Made by a program: the position numbers and the translations under genes. This document shows positions 56,494 to 64,000 of a stretch of 64,000 nt of DNA, in pieces. The stretch is from Allobranchiibius sp. CTAmp26. Lineage in GTDB: Bacteria > Actinomycetota > Actinomycetes > Actinomycetales > Dermatophilaceae. Every line of letters starts with the position of its first letter. The stretch's first letter is position 1. A model generated the notes under the pieces. That model made no database searches. It was not told where the DNA came from and worked only from the letters and a program-made list of their open reading frames with translations. The DNA is taken from contig NZ_JAGEKR010000002.1 in assembly GCF_017565405.1 (NCBI RefSeq), positions 1 through 64,000 of the forward strand. The letters are read 5' to 3'.

Positions 56494-56531
56494 ACCGAAC
56501 ATCCATCACGTCCAACGGAAAGGTACCGATC

Positions 56532-57422
56532 ATGGCTGCCAAGTCATCGAAGAAGACCGAGAACAACACCCCGCTCTACGCGCTCGTCGGTGCTGCCGAC
56601 GCGGCCGTCAACAACGTGCTCGAACTGCTCGACCAGGCCGGTGAGCGCGCGGAGGCGCTGCGCACCGAGACCCAGCCGAAGGCCGTCCAGGCCCGGCTCG
56701 CCGAGACCCAGGGCCGCGTCACCGAGGCCGTGAACGACCTCGTCGCCCAGATCGAGGCGCTCCCGCAGACGGCGACGTCCACCGTCACCCAGGTGCAGAG
56801 CGACCTGGAGAAGTCCTACAACGACCTGGTCGCCCGCGGCCAGAAGGTCATCGACGACCTGCGTAACCAGCCGGTCGCCAAGAAGCTGCAGGCACAGACC
56901 GACAGCCTCACCGGTCGGGCCCGCAAGCAGGCCGACGACGTGCGTAAGCAGGCCGATGGCGTGCGCAAGCAGGCCCGCAAGGCCGCCGTGGGGACCACCT
57001 CCACCGCCAAGAGCACCGTCTTCGCCGGTCGCAAGGAGGTCGCCCGCAACGTCGCCGGTGTGGCCGCCCGCGTGTCCAGTGACACCGCGCGCCTCGAGCG
57101 CGCCGCCGAGCGCGACGGCCGCAGCGCCGCCGCCAAGGAGGGCAACGCCAAGCCGAGCGCCCGCAAGCCCGGCCCGAAGAAGGCGGCTGCCAAGAAGTCC
57201 ACCGCGAAGAAGGCCACCGCCAACAAGAGCGCGGCCAAGACCACCTCCGCCCGGACGACCGCCGCCCGCAAGACCACCACCGCGAAGGCCACGCCGGCCC
57301 GCAAGACCGCGGCGAAGAAGACGACCACGTCCTCGACGCCCGCCTCGACCGGCACCACCGCGAGCACCAGCACCAGCACGACCTCGAGCTCGACCCCCAG
57401 CACGACGAGCTCCAACTCCTGA
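56532..57422 (+). CDS. HbhA-like coiled-coil protein with Lys/Ala-rich tail
   Basis: Protein of 296 aa. The first 150 aa form a helical region like heparin-binding hemagglutinin (YALVGAADAAVNNVLELLDQ, long coiled coil); the C-terminal 140 aa are Lys/Ala/Thr-rich repeats (KKSTAKKATANKSAA) then a Ser/Thr tail. Such tails bind polyanions (heparin or DNA). Follows the XRE gene after 38 nt, with AAAGG before the ATG. Confidence 0.82.
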   Translation: MAAKSSKKTENNTPLYALVGAADAAVNNVLELLDQAGERAEALRTETQPKAVQARLAETQGRVTEAVNDLVAQIEALPQTATSTVTQVQSDLEKSYNDLVARGQKVIDDLRNQPVAKKLQAQTDSLTGRARKQADDVRKQADGVRKQARKAAVGTTSTAKSTVFAGRKEVARNVAGVAARVSSDTARLERAAERDGRSAAAKEGNAKPSARKPGPKKAAAKKSTAKKATANKSAAKTTSARTTAARKTTTAKATPARKTAAKKTTTSSTPASTGTTASTSTSTTSSSTPSTTSSNS

Positions 57423-57429
57423 GCCCTGT

Positions 57430-57459
57430 CCGGTGCGCTGCCCGACGGCGGCGCACCGG
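57430..57459 (+). terminator. Hairpin after the HbhA-like gene
   Basis: CCGGTGCGC (57430-57438) and GCGCACCGG (57451-57459) pair perfectly. Lies 7 nt after the stop codon. Confidence 0.7.
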
Positions 57460-57545
57460 GCAGCACCACGCGACTCCCCGCGACTCCCTGTCCTACCGAT
57501 TCGTCGGTACGACGGGGAGTTTCGGCGTTCTCGGGGGTGGGCACC

Positions 57546-57558
57546 TATCGTGCTGCGG
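57546..57558 (+). promoter_or_regulatory. -10 hexamer deciding the asparaginase start
   Basis: TATCGT at 57546-57551, 7 nt, GTG at 57559. The GTG at 57550 overlaps the hexamer and is less likely. Confidence 0.5.
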
Positions 57559-58524
57559 GTGAGTTCGGTCCAAGCCTTGTCCGGTGCGCCCGTGGTGGCG
57601 CACGTCGTACGAAACGGGTTCGTGGAGTCGGTGCACCACGGGTGCGCCGTCGTGACGGACCCCGACGGCTCGGTGGTCCGGGAGGTCGGGGATGCCGGCG
57701 CCGCGTGCTTTCCCCGCTCCTCCAACAAGCCGTTGCAGGCGGTCGCGATGCTGAAGGCCGGGCTGCAGCTCAACGCCCCGCTGCTCGCGCTGGCCTCCGC
57801 CAGCCACTCGGGAGAGGCCTTCCACCTGGACGGGGTGCGGCAGATACTGGCCGAGAGCGACTTCACGCCGGACGACCTGCAGAACACCCCGGATCTGCCG
57901 TACGACGTGCAGGCCCGCGACGCCTGGCTCGCGGCGGGCCACGGCCCCACCTCCCTGACGCAGAACTGCTCCGGCAAGCACGCCGGGATGCTCGGCGCGT
58001 GCCGCGCGGCCGGATGGGACCCGGCGACCTACCTCGACCCGCAGCATCCCCTGCAGCAGTCGATGGAGCAGACGATCTCCGAGCTCGCCGGTGAGCAGGT
58101 CAGCGCGACCGCGACCGACGGATGCGGCGCGCCCGTGATGGCGATCTCGCTGACCGGGCTCGCGCGCGCGTTCGGGAGGGTCGCGGCCGCGCCCGAGCGC
58201 ACCCACGAGGGCCGCGTGGCGGGCGCTATCCGCGCCCACCCGGACTACCTCGGCGGGACGCGCCGGGACGTCACGGCACTCATCCGCGCCGTACCGGGCG
58301 CCGTCGCGAAGGACGGCGCGGAGGCCGTCTACGCCGTCGGGCTCCCTGACGGTCGGGGATTCGCCGTGAAGATCGCCGACGGCACCCAGCGTGCGCGTCA
58401 GGTTGTGATGGTCGCGCTGCTGCGCGCGGCGGGTATCGACGCTGCCGGTCTGGACGAGATCGGCACGGTGCCGGTGCTCGGCCACGGCGAGCCGGTGGGC
58501 GCCGTCCTCCCCATCGGCATCTGA
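57559..58524 (+). CDS. L-asparaginase II family (Rhizobium-type class 3)
   Basis: Protein of 321 aa that would deamidate asparagine. Ser54-x2-Lys57 (RSSNKPLQA) is the SxxK pair; C137 and K140 ([10 protein letters not shown]) and C189 (DGCGAPVM) match the residues of the R. etli enzymes. Not related to E. coli AnsA/AnsB. GTG at 57559 chosen from the promoter; 57550 is an alternative. Next gene 7 nt later. Confidence 0.88.
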   Translation: MSSVQALSGAPVVAHVVRNGFVESVHHGCAVVTDPDGSVVREVGDAGAACFPRSSNKPLQAVAMLKAGLQLNAPLLALASASHSGEAFHLDGVRQILAESDFTPDDLQNTPDLPYDVQARDAWLAAGHGPTSLTQNCSGKHAGMLGACRAAGWDPATYLDPQHPLQQSMEQTISELAGEQVSATATDGCGAPVMAISLTGLARAFGRVAAAPERTHEGRVAGAIRAHPDYLGGTRRDVTALIRAVPGAVAKDGAEAVYAVGLPDGRGFAVKIADGTQRARQVVMVALLRAAGIDAAGLDEIGTVPVLGHGEPVGAVLPIGI

Positions 58525-58531
58525 GACCGCG

Positions 58532-58957
58532 ATGCGGGCCGTGCTGCAACGCGTCACCCGGGCGCGCGTCGACGTGGGTGACGAGTGCGTCGGGCGCATC
58601 GACGTCCCCGGCCTGGTCGCGCTCGTCGGTGTCACGCATGACGATTCGTCCTCCGAGGCCGACGTTCTGGCCCGCAAGATCGCCGAGCTGCGCATCCTCT
58701 CCGGCGAGCAGTCGGTGCTCGACCTGGGCGCACCGGTGCTCGTCGTCTCCCAGTTCACGTTGTACGGCGACACCCGGCGCGGGCGGCGCCCGTCCTGGGG
58801 TGCGGCGGCGCCCGCGGCGCACGCCGAGCCGCTCGTCGAGCACCTGGTGGCGGAGTTGCGGCAGCGCGACGTGCACGTCGAGACGGGGCGTTTCGGAGCG
58901 CAGATGAGCGTGACGCTCACCGGTGACGGCCCCTTCACCGTCCTCGTCGAGACCTGA
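58532..58957 (+). CDS. dtd: D-aminoacyl-tRNA deacylase
   Basis: Protein of 141 aa that removes D-amino acids and glycine from tRNA. Motifs SQFTLYGDT and [10 protein letters not shown]; start [13 protein letters not shown] is typical. Overlaps no gene; 7 nt after the asparaginase gene. Confidence 0.95.
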   Translation: MRAVLQRVTRARVDVGDECVGRIDVPGLVALVGVTHDDSSSEADVLARKIAELRILSGEQSVLDLGAPVLVVSQFTLYGDTRRGRRPSWGAAAPAAHAEPLVEHLVAELRQRDVHVETGRFGAQMSVTLTGDGPFTVLVET

Positions 58958-59038
58958 GACCGGCCGCCGCGGGCTCCTGATCCCGGTTGTCCCGCATCGT
59001 CGCTGCGGATATCGGGCGGTCGGCACAGGCGGCGACCG

Positions 59039-59050
59039 TAGACTTTCGCC
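59039..59050 (+). promoter_or_regulatory. -10 hexamer for leaderless DUF2516 gene
   Basis: TAGACT at 59039-59044, 6 nt, ATG at 59051. Confidence 0.55.
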
Positions 59051-59389
59051 ATGAACCCGCTCAACGGCCTCTTCGTCGTCCAGTTCTGGCTCGGTCTGGT
59101 CCTCGGCCTGGTCATGCTGGGATGCGAGGTCGTGGCGTTCGTGGACTGCCTGCGCCACCGCGAGGACGCGTTCCGTGCCGCCGGCAAGCTGACCAAGAAC
59201 AAATGGCTGCTCATCACCGGGATCGCGCTGGTGCTCGGCTTCCTGACCGTCACCAACCCGATCGGGTTCCTCGGGATCATCGCGATCGTGGGCTCGGCCG
59301 TCTATCTGGTCGACGTACGCCCCGCGCTGCGACAGGTGCTCGGGAAGGCACGGGAGTCCAGCAACCAGGGCCCCTACGGACCCTGGTGA
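59051..59389 (+). CDS. DUF2516 family membrane protein
   Basis: Protein of 112 aa with three helices (about 9-32, 50-68, 70-86). The family (mycobacterial Rv0476) follows hbhA in mycobacteria; here asparaginase and dtd genes come between. Function unknown. Confidence 0.85.
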   Translation: MNPLNGLFVVQFWLGLVLGLVMLGCEVVAFVDCLRHREDAFRAAGKLTKNKWLLITGIALVLGFLTVTNPIGFLGIIAIVGSAVYLVDVRPALRQVLGKARESSNQGPYGPW

Positions 59390-59402
59390 ATCACCTGCGC
59401 TG

Positions 59403-60521
59403 ATGCGGAAGCTGATCGGCCGGGTGCAGCCGTATGCCTGGGGCTCGCGCACCGTGCTCGCGGAACTCACCGGACGCCCCTCACCGGCGGAGGGGCCGGA
59501 GGCGGAGTTGTGGCTGGGCGCGCACGAGGCGGCGCCCGCCGGAGTCGGTGACAACACCCTCGACCACGTCATCGCCGACGACCCCGCCGGCACCCTCGGC
59601 GCCGACCTGGCGGCACACACCGGCGGCAGGCTCCCCTTCCTGCTCAAGGTGCTGGCACCCGAGCGTGCGTTGTCGATCCAGTGTCATCCGGACGCGCGGC
59701 AGGCCCTCGACGCCGTGCCCGGCACGTACGCCGACCGGTCGCCGAAGCCGGAGGCCGTCGTCCCGCTGACGCCGTTCGAGATGTTCGCCGGGATGCTCCC
59801 GTACGACGAGATCGTGGCCCGGCTGGTCAGTCTGAAGATCCCCGAGCTGCACGCGCTCGCCGCCGAATCCCTCACCGCCCACGACATATTGGCGGGCATT
59901 CTCGCGACACCGGCCGATGCACGGCCCGATCTGGTGGAGCGGATGCTGTCGGCCCTCGACGGGTCTCACGCCGTGCCCGACGGCGTGGCCGACGCGCTGC
60001 GCTCCGTGGCGCAGGACTATCCCGGTGACATCGGCCTCATCGTGCTGCTGACGATGCAGCACCGGGTCGAGGCTCCGGGCAGCTACCTCTTCGTCCCCGC
60101 GGGGGTGCTGCACGCGTACGTGCGAGGCGCCGCGATCGAGATCCTCGCCAACTCCGACAACGTCGTGCGCGCGGGCATGACACCCAAGAAGATCGACGTG
60201 CCCGAGCTGCTGAGGATCGTGCAGGTGCACCGCCAGATGGTCTCCGAGGTCGGCGAGCGGCGTGGGCGGGTGGTGCGGTATCCACAGTCGGCAGAACAGT
60301 TCTCACTCTGTCTGGTCGACCCGGGGGAGGAGCCCGCGCCGGTCGCCGTGGCCGGCCCGCGCATCGTGCTGGCGCTGGGCGGGCCGGTGCGGGTGGCGTG
60401 CGACGGGGAGGCGTTGGCTCTCGCTGTGGGCGAGGCTGCCTTCGTCGAGGCGGCAGAGGGTGCCCTGACGATCAGCGGCCCCGGGACGGCGTACGTCGCG
60501 GCCCCCGGTCGACCTGCCTGA
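59403..60521 (+). CDS. manA: Mannose-6-phosphate isomerase, class I
   Basis: Zinc enzyme of 372 aa: PYAWGSRTVLAEL, LSIQCHPDA with zinc ligands, VPAGVLHAYVRG, and SDNVVRAGMTPKKID. Interconverts mannose-6-P and fructose-6-P for GDP-mannose supply. Convergent with the methyltransferase gene. Confidence 0.95.
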   Translation: MRKLIGRVQPYAWGSRTVLAELTGRPSPAEGPEAELWLGAHEAAPAGVGDNTLDHVIADDPAGTLGADLAAHTGGRLPFLLKVLAPERALSIQCHPDARQALDAVPGTYADRSPKPEAVVPLTPFEMFAGMLPYDEIVARLVSLKIPELHALAAESLTAHDILAGILATPADARPDLVERMLSALDGSHAVPDGVADALRSVAQDYPGDIGLIVLLTMQHRVEAPGSYLFVPAGVLHAYVRGAAIEILANSDNVVRAGMTPKKIDVPELLRIVQVHRQMVSEVGERRGRVVRYPQSAEQFSLCLVDPGEEPAPVAVAGPRIVLALGGPVRVACDGEALALAVGEAAFVEAAEGALTISGPGTAYVAAPGRPA

Positions 60522-60526
60522 GCCGG

Positions 60527-60554
60527 CCCGGCACCTCCTTGATCAGGAGCCGGG
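60527..60554. terminator. Weak hairpin between manA and a convergent gene
   Basis: CCCGGC (60527-60532) with GCCGGG (60549-60554), and TCCT with AGGA inside, with a 3-nt bulge. It overlaps the 3' end of the methyltransferase-like gene. Confidence 0.35.
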
Positions 60555-61331
60555 TCGTACGGCGGCCCAGTCGACCGTGATCTCACCCATCCGCCACCGG
60601 GCGGGTCCGTCGTGCAACGGCCAGCCGGCGTCGTGCAACGCCCGCGCGGCCGCGAGGTAGCGCTGCCGCGGCCCGTACGCCGACAGGGGACTGGCTCGTT
60701 CCCACGCCTCGTCCAGTGCGGCCAGGAACGCGTGCACCCGCTCGCCGGGGACGTTGCGGTGGATGAGCGCCTTCGGCAACCGCTCGGCCACGATCGAGGG
60801 TGTCGCCAGATCCGCCAACCGTAGTGAGACGGTCAGCGAGAGCGGCCCGTCGGCGTCCAGCGCCACCCAGCTCGCGACCCGGCCGATCTCGTCGCAGGTG
60901 CCGTCGACCACCAGGCCGTCCGGCGCCAATCGCTCACGCATCCGTGACCAGGCCTGCTCGACGTGCGCCTCGTCGTACTGGCGCAGCACATTGAACGCGC
61001 GCACCACCTGCACACGTCCGCTCACCGGGATCTCGAATCCGCCTCGTACGAAGGACAGTCCGGGTCGCTGTAGGGGGAGCGCGTCGGCGACCCTCGCGGC
61101 TTCGATCTCGACGCCGACCACGTGAGTGTCGGGGCGTACGGCGCGCAGCCGGTGGTGCAGTTCGACGGCGGTGACGGGATACTTGCCGTATCCGAGATCG
61201 ACGACCAGCGGCCGATCGACGGTCCGCAACCGCCACGCCTGGGGCCCGGTGAGCCATCGGTCGCAGCGCCGCAACCGGTTCGGTGCGGTGGTGCCCCTGG
61301 TGGTCAGACCCACCAGTTTCACCTGTTGCAC
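60543..61331 (-). CDS. SAM methyltransferase-like protein next to mshA
   Basis: Protein of 262 aa with a Rossmann-like SAM motif variant [17 protein letters not shown] and [12 protein letters not shown] recall a conserved hypothetical methyltransferase in this place beside mshA in related genomes; substrate unknown. GTG 61331 is chosen because TAACCT lies 7 nt upstream; the frame to 61391 overlaps the mshA start. Confidence 0.75.
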   Translation of the reverse strand: MQQVKLVGLTTRGTTAPNRLRRCDRWLTGPQAWRLRTVDRPLVVDLGYGKYPVTAVELHHRLRAVRPDTHVVGVEIEAARVADALPLQRPGLSFVRGGFEIPVSGRVQVVRAFNVLRQYDEAHVEQAWSRMRERLAPDGLVVDGTCDEIGRVASWVALDADGPLSLTVSLRLADLATPSIVAERLPKALIHRNVPGERVHAFLAALDEAWERASPLSAYGPRQRYLAAARALHDAGWPLHDGPARWRMGEITVDWAAVRPGS

Positions 61332-61338
61332 GGGGCGA

Positions 61339-61344
61339 AGGTTA
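61339..61344 (-). promoter_or_regulatory. -10 hexamer for leaderless methyltransferase-like gene
   Basis: TAACCT on the minus strand, 7 nt before the GTG at 61331. Confidence 0.5.
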
Positions 61345-61384
61345 CCCAACCTGCCCGATCGGGGCCGTGCCAGACTGGATGGCG

Positions 61385-62719
61385 ATGTCACTCCTCCCCG
61401 AGATCCCCTCCGCCGTGCGGCGAGTGGCGATGATCAGCGTGCACACCTCGCCGTTGGAGCAGCCCGGCACCGGAGACGCCGGCGGCATGAACGTCTACGT
61501 GCTGGAGACCGCGCGACGTCTCGGTGAGCGTGGCGTGGAGGTCGAGATCTTCACCCGCCGCACCAGTGCTGCCTCGGCCGAGGTCGTGCCGGTGGCCCCC
61601 GGGGTCCTGGTGCGCCACATCGACGCCGGACCGTACGAGGGTCTGTCCAAGGACGACCTGCCCGGCCAGCTGTGCGCGTTCGCGGCCGGGGTGATGCGGC
61701 TGGTCGCGATCAGCCCCGAGGGCCACTACGACCTGGTGCACTCCCACTACTGGCTGTCCGGACAGGTCGGGTGGCTGGCCGCCGACCGGTGGAACGTGCC
61801 GCTCGTACACACCATGCACACGATGGCCAAGGTGAAGAACCGCTCTCTGGCACAAGGCGATCGGCCCGAGCCCCCCGGTCGGGAGATCGGCGAGGAGCAG
61901 GTCGTCCGCGCTGCCAGCCTGCTGGTCGCCAATACCGAGATCGAGGCGCGTGAGCTCGTCGAGCTGTACGACGCCGACCCCGCCCGAGTGCGCGTCGTGC
62001 CGCCCGGTGTCGACCTGGTCACCTTCGCGCCGGGTGACCGCGGGACGGCGCGGGAGGCGCTGGAGTTGCCACAGGACGCGGAGCTGGTGCTCTTCGTCGG
62101 CCGGATCCAGGCGCTGAAGGGCCCGGACGTGCTGCTGAAGGCGGCCGCCGAGATGGTGCGGCGCGACCCGCAGCGCCGGCGGCGGCTGATCGTCGCGGTG
62201 ATCGGTGGTCCCAGCGGATCGGGGCTGGACAAGCCCCGGGCCCTGCAGGCTCTTGCGCGCGAGCTCGGGATCGCGGACATCGTGCAGTTCGTGCCCCCGG
62301 TGCCCCGCCAGGAGTTGGCGCGGTGGTTCCGCGCGAGCGACGCGGTCGCTGTGCCGTCCCGCTCCGAATCGTTCGGCCTGGTGGCCCTGGAGGCTCAGGC
62401 GTGCGGCGCGACGGTCGTGGCGGCCGATGTCGGCGGCCTGCCGCGCGCGGTCGGAGCTGCCGGCGTGCTCGTGCAGGGACACGACCCGGCCGTCTGGGCC
62501 GAGCAGCTGCTGTCCGTGCTCGACGCCCCGGATGAGCGGGACGAGGTGGCGCGCAAGGCCGTCGAGCATGCGCAGCGGTACGGCTGGGAGCGCACGACCG
62601 ATGAGTTGCTGGCGGTCTACGAGCGCGCCTGCCGCGACGCTCGCACCGACATCTCGGCGCAGGACGAGGGCTCCGCCCGACTGTTGGAGTTGCCGCTGGC
62701 CGAGGCGGTGATCCCGTGA
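61385..62719 (+). CDS. mshA: D-inositol-3-phosphate glycosyltransferase, mycothiol step 1
   Basis: GT4/GT-B glycosyltransferase of 444 aa that joins UDP-GlcNAc to inositol-3-phosphate. Substrate loop [13 protein letters not shown] near the N-terminus, [38 protein letters not shown] and the C-terminal [17 protein letters not shown] with the EX7E motif. The ATG at 61385 is 8 nt after CAGACT; ATG 61379 is too close to that element. The YbjN-like gene overlaps by 4 nt. Confidence 0.96.
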   Translation: MSLLPEIPSAVRRVAMISVHTSPLEQPGTGDAGGMNVYVLETARRLGERGVEVEIFTRRTSAASAEVVPVAPGVLVRHIDAGPYEGLSKDDLPGQLCAFAAGVMRLVAISPEGHYDLVHSHYWLSGQVGWLAADRWNVPLVHTMHTMAKVKNRSLAQGDRPEPPGREIGEEQVVRAASLLVANTEIEARELVELYDADPARVRVVPPGVDLVTFAPGDRGTAREALELPQDAELVLFVGRIQALKGPDVLLKAAAEMVRRDPQRRRRLIVAVIGGPSGSGLDKPRALQALARELGIADIVQFVPPVPRQELARWFRASDAVAVPSRSESFGLVALEAQACGATVVAADVGGLPRAVGAAGVLVQGHDPAVWAEQLLSVLDAPDERDEVARKAVEHAQRYGWERTTDELLAVYERACRDARTDISAQDEGSARLLELPLAEAVIP

Positions 62720-63213
62720 GCCCCGTGAACGGCGACGTGCACGAGACGATCCGGGACTTCCTCGCCGCCAGCGAGTTGGAGTGGGAGACGGGTGCGCGCG
62801 ACGGCGAGTACATCGTGACCCTCCCCGGCGATCGCAAGCTCAAGACGGTCACGTCGCTGCTGGTCGGCGAGAAGGCACTGACCACGACGGCGTTCGTCAT
62901 CCGCCATCCCGACGAGAACGCCGAGCAGTTCTACACCTTCCTGCTGCGGCGCAATCTGCGGATGGGGGCGGTGGCCTACTCCATCGACGGCACCGGCGAT
63001 GTGTACGTCGGCGGTCGGGTACCGCTCGCCGGTGTCGGGGCCGACTACCTGGACGACGTACTGGGTGCGGTCCTGGAGGCGGCCGACGCGCCCTTCAACG
63101 AACTGCTCGTCATCGGCTTCCTGTCGTCGATGAAACGCGAATGGGCCTGGCGGATCAAGCGCGGGGAGTCCACGCGCAACCTCGAGGCGTTCCAGCATCT
63201 GCTCCAGGATTGA
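62716..63213 (+). CDS. YbjN domain protein
   Basis: Protein of 165 aa with the type III secretion chaperone-like YbjN fold: [44 protein letters not shown], and [19 protein letters not shown]. In mycobacteria an orthologue also lies directly after mshA. GTG start, translationally coupled to mshA. Function unknown. Confidence 0.85.
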   Translation: MSPVNGDVHETIRDFLAASELEWETGARDGEYIVTLPGDRKLKTVTSLLVGEKALTTTAFVIRHPDENAEQFYTFLLRRNLRMGAVAYSIDGTGDVYVGGRVPLAGVGADYLDDVLGAVLEAADAPFNELLVIGFLSSMKREWAWRIKRGESTRNLEAFQHLLQD

Positions 63214-63227
63214 CCGCTCCCCACTTC

Positions 63228-63240
63228 TAGACTGGCCCGC
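63228..63240 (+). promoter_or_regulatory. -10 hexamer for leaderless gpmA
   Basis: TAGACT at 63228-63233, 7 nt, ATG 63241. Confidence 0.6.
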
Positions 63241-63984
63241 ATGACTCACACCCTGGTGTTGCTGCGGCACGGCGAATCCGACTGGAACGCGAAGAATCTC
63301 TTCACCGGGTGGGTCGATGTCCCGCTGACGGACAAGGGCCGCGACGAGGCGACGCACGGCGGCGAACTGATCAAGGACGCCGGGCTGCTGCCCGATGTCG
63401 TGCACACCTCGTTGCTGCGCCGGGCGATCACGACCGCGGGGCTCGCGCTCGACGTCGCCGACCGCCACTGGATCCCGGTGAAGCGTTCGTGGCGGCTGAA
63501 CGAGCGGCACTACGGCGCGCTGCAGGGCAAGGACAAGAAGGCCACGCTGGAGGAGTTCGGCGAGGAGCAGTTCATGACCTGGCGCCGCTCGTACGACGTG
63601 CCGCCGCCCGCGATCGAGCCCGGCTCGCCGTACAGCCAGGACGGCGACCCCCGGTACGCCGACCTCGGCGCCGACGCACCGCGCACCGAGTGCCTCAAGG
63701 ACGTCATCGCCCGCTTCCTGCCCTACTGGGAGTCGGACCTCAAGCCGGATCTGCAGCAGGGCAAGACCGTGCTGGTCGCCGCGCACGGCAACAGCCTGCG
63801 CGCGATGGTCAAGCACCTGGACGGCGTCAGCGACGAGGACATCGTGGGCCTCAACATCCCCACCGGGATGCCGCTGGTCTACCGGCTCGACGACGACTTC
63901 ACGCCGACCGTGGCCGGTGGGGAGTACCTGGACCCCGAGACCGCGAAGGCCGCGGCCGAAGCGGTGGCCAACCAGGGCCGCTGA
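63241..63984 (+). CDS. gpmA: 2,3-bisphosphoglycerate-dependent phosphoglycerate mutase
   Basis: Glycolytic enzyme of 247 aa. Phosphohistidine motif [10 protein letters not shown] with His10, [13 protein letters not shown], and the second His in [11 protein letters not shown]. Complete: the stop at 63984 lies 16 nt before the window end. In many Actinobacteria senX3-regX3 follow it, outside this window. Confidence 0.97.
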   Translation: MTHTLVLLRHGESDWNAKNLFTGWVDVPLTDKGRDEATHGGELIKDAGLLPDVVHTSLLRRAITTAGLALDVADRHWIPVKRSWRLNERHYGALQGKDKKATLEEFGEEQFMTWRRSYDVPPPAIEPGSPYSQDGDPRYADLGADAPRTECLKDVIARFLPYWESDLKPDLQQGKTVLVAAHGNSLRAMVKHLDGVSDEDIVGLNIPTGMPLVYRLDDDFTPTVAGGEYLDPETAKAAAEAVANQGR

Positions 63985-64000
63985 CCGCCGGTCGGTGGGC

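Noticed and set aside
57550-57558. Asparaginase start at GTG 57550
   Set aside because: It overlaps the TATCGT -10 hexamer; GTG 57559 is at the usual leaderless distance. Not excluded entirely.

Overview
The window is about 70% GC, densely coded, and carries genes found together only in Actinobacteria: the mycothiol genes mshA and mshD, GlnR, a WhiB-like protein, a DUF222/HNH protein, an HbhA-like protein with its XRE regulator, DUF2516, and a PHO box of the Streptomyces/Corynebacterium kind. Many promoters are a TAnnnT hexamer 6-8 nt before an ATG/GTG, so leaderless mRNAs are common. A high-GC member of the order Micrococcales (for example the Dermacoccaceae/Intrasporangiaceae) is my best guess; I cannot fix the genus from sequence alone. 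I see no rRNA, CRISPR array or insertion sequence; there is one tRNA (Lys, UUU).

Layout. 0-9.6 kb: housekeeping and metabolic genes (threonine dehydratase-like enzyme with an MFS exporter, DUF1330, CPBP protease, NAD(P)-binding protein, SRPBCC protein, lactate 2-monooxygenase-like enzyme, aldo/keto reductase, secreted M15 peptidase). 9.8-16.8 kb: uronate genes uxaC-uxuB, divergent from a complete nickel-pincer hydroxyacid racemase/epimerase module (larA, larE, larB, and larC on the other strand). 16.8-18.6 kb: an intergenic region with two exact DnaA boxes and short repeats, a DUF222/HNH gene, and tRNA-Lys. 18.8-28.8 kb: membrane esterase, Ski2-like helicase, treY-treZ (trehalose from glycogen or maltodextrin), a flavin reductase, and several strong palindromes. 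29-37.5 kb: phosphate block, pstS-C-A-B behind a PHO box, then mutT/phosphatase fusion, ppk and mshD.

37.7-50.5 kb looks like an accessory block inserted between mshD and glnR, which I remember as close neighbours in other Actinobacteria. It holds a degenerate WhiB protein, formaldehyde-type alcohol dehydrogenase, quinone-reductase-like and SDR genes, a BlaI/M56 pair divergent from a PAP2 phosphatase, an FTR1-like membrane protein, a Met-rich multicopper oxidase, a CDF metal exporter with a CzrA-like ArsR repressor, and a CsoR-family regulon. That regulon comprises a Cys-rich mini-protein, an MMPL transporter, DUF302 and the repressor. Four ATACCC/GGGTAT operators tie together the regulon and the multicopper oxidase.

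50.6-64 kb returns to conserved core: glnR, MoaD/ThiS-like, nitrobindin-like, LCP ligase, ygfZ, methyltransferases, XRE-hbhA-like pair, asparaginase, dtd, DUF2516, manA, mshA, YbjN-like and gpmA.

The two most interesting candidate systems are: (i) uxaC-uxuB with a full Lar module and no uxuA in the window, which suggests a nickel-pincer epimerase acting on the mannonate made by UxuB (possibly mannonate to gluconate); and (ii) the CsoR-family regulon whose repressor keeps both cysteines but lacks the copper-ligand histidine, as in persulfide sensors.
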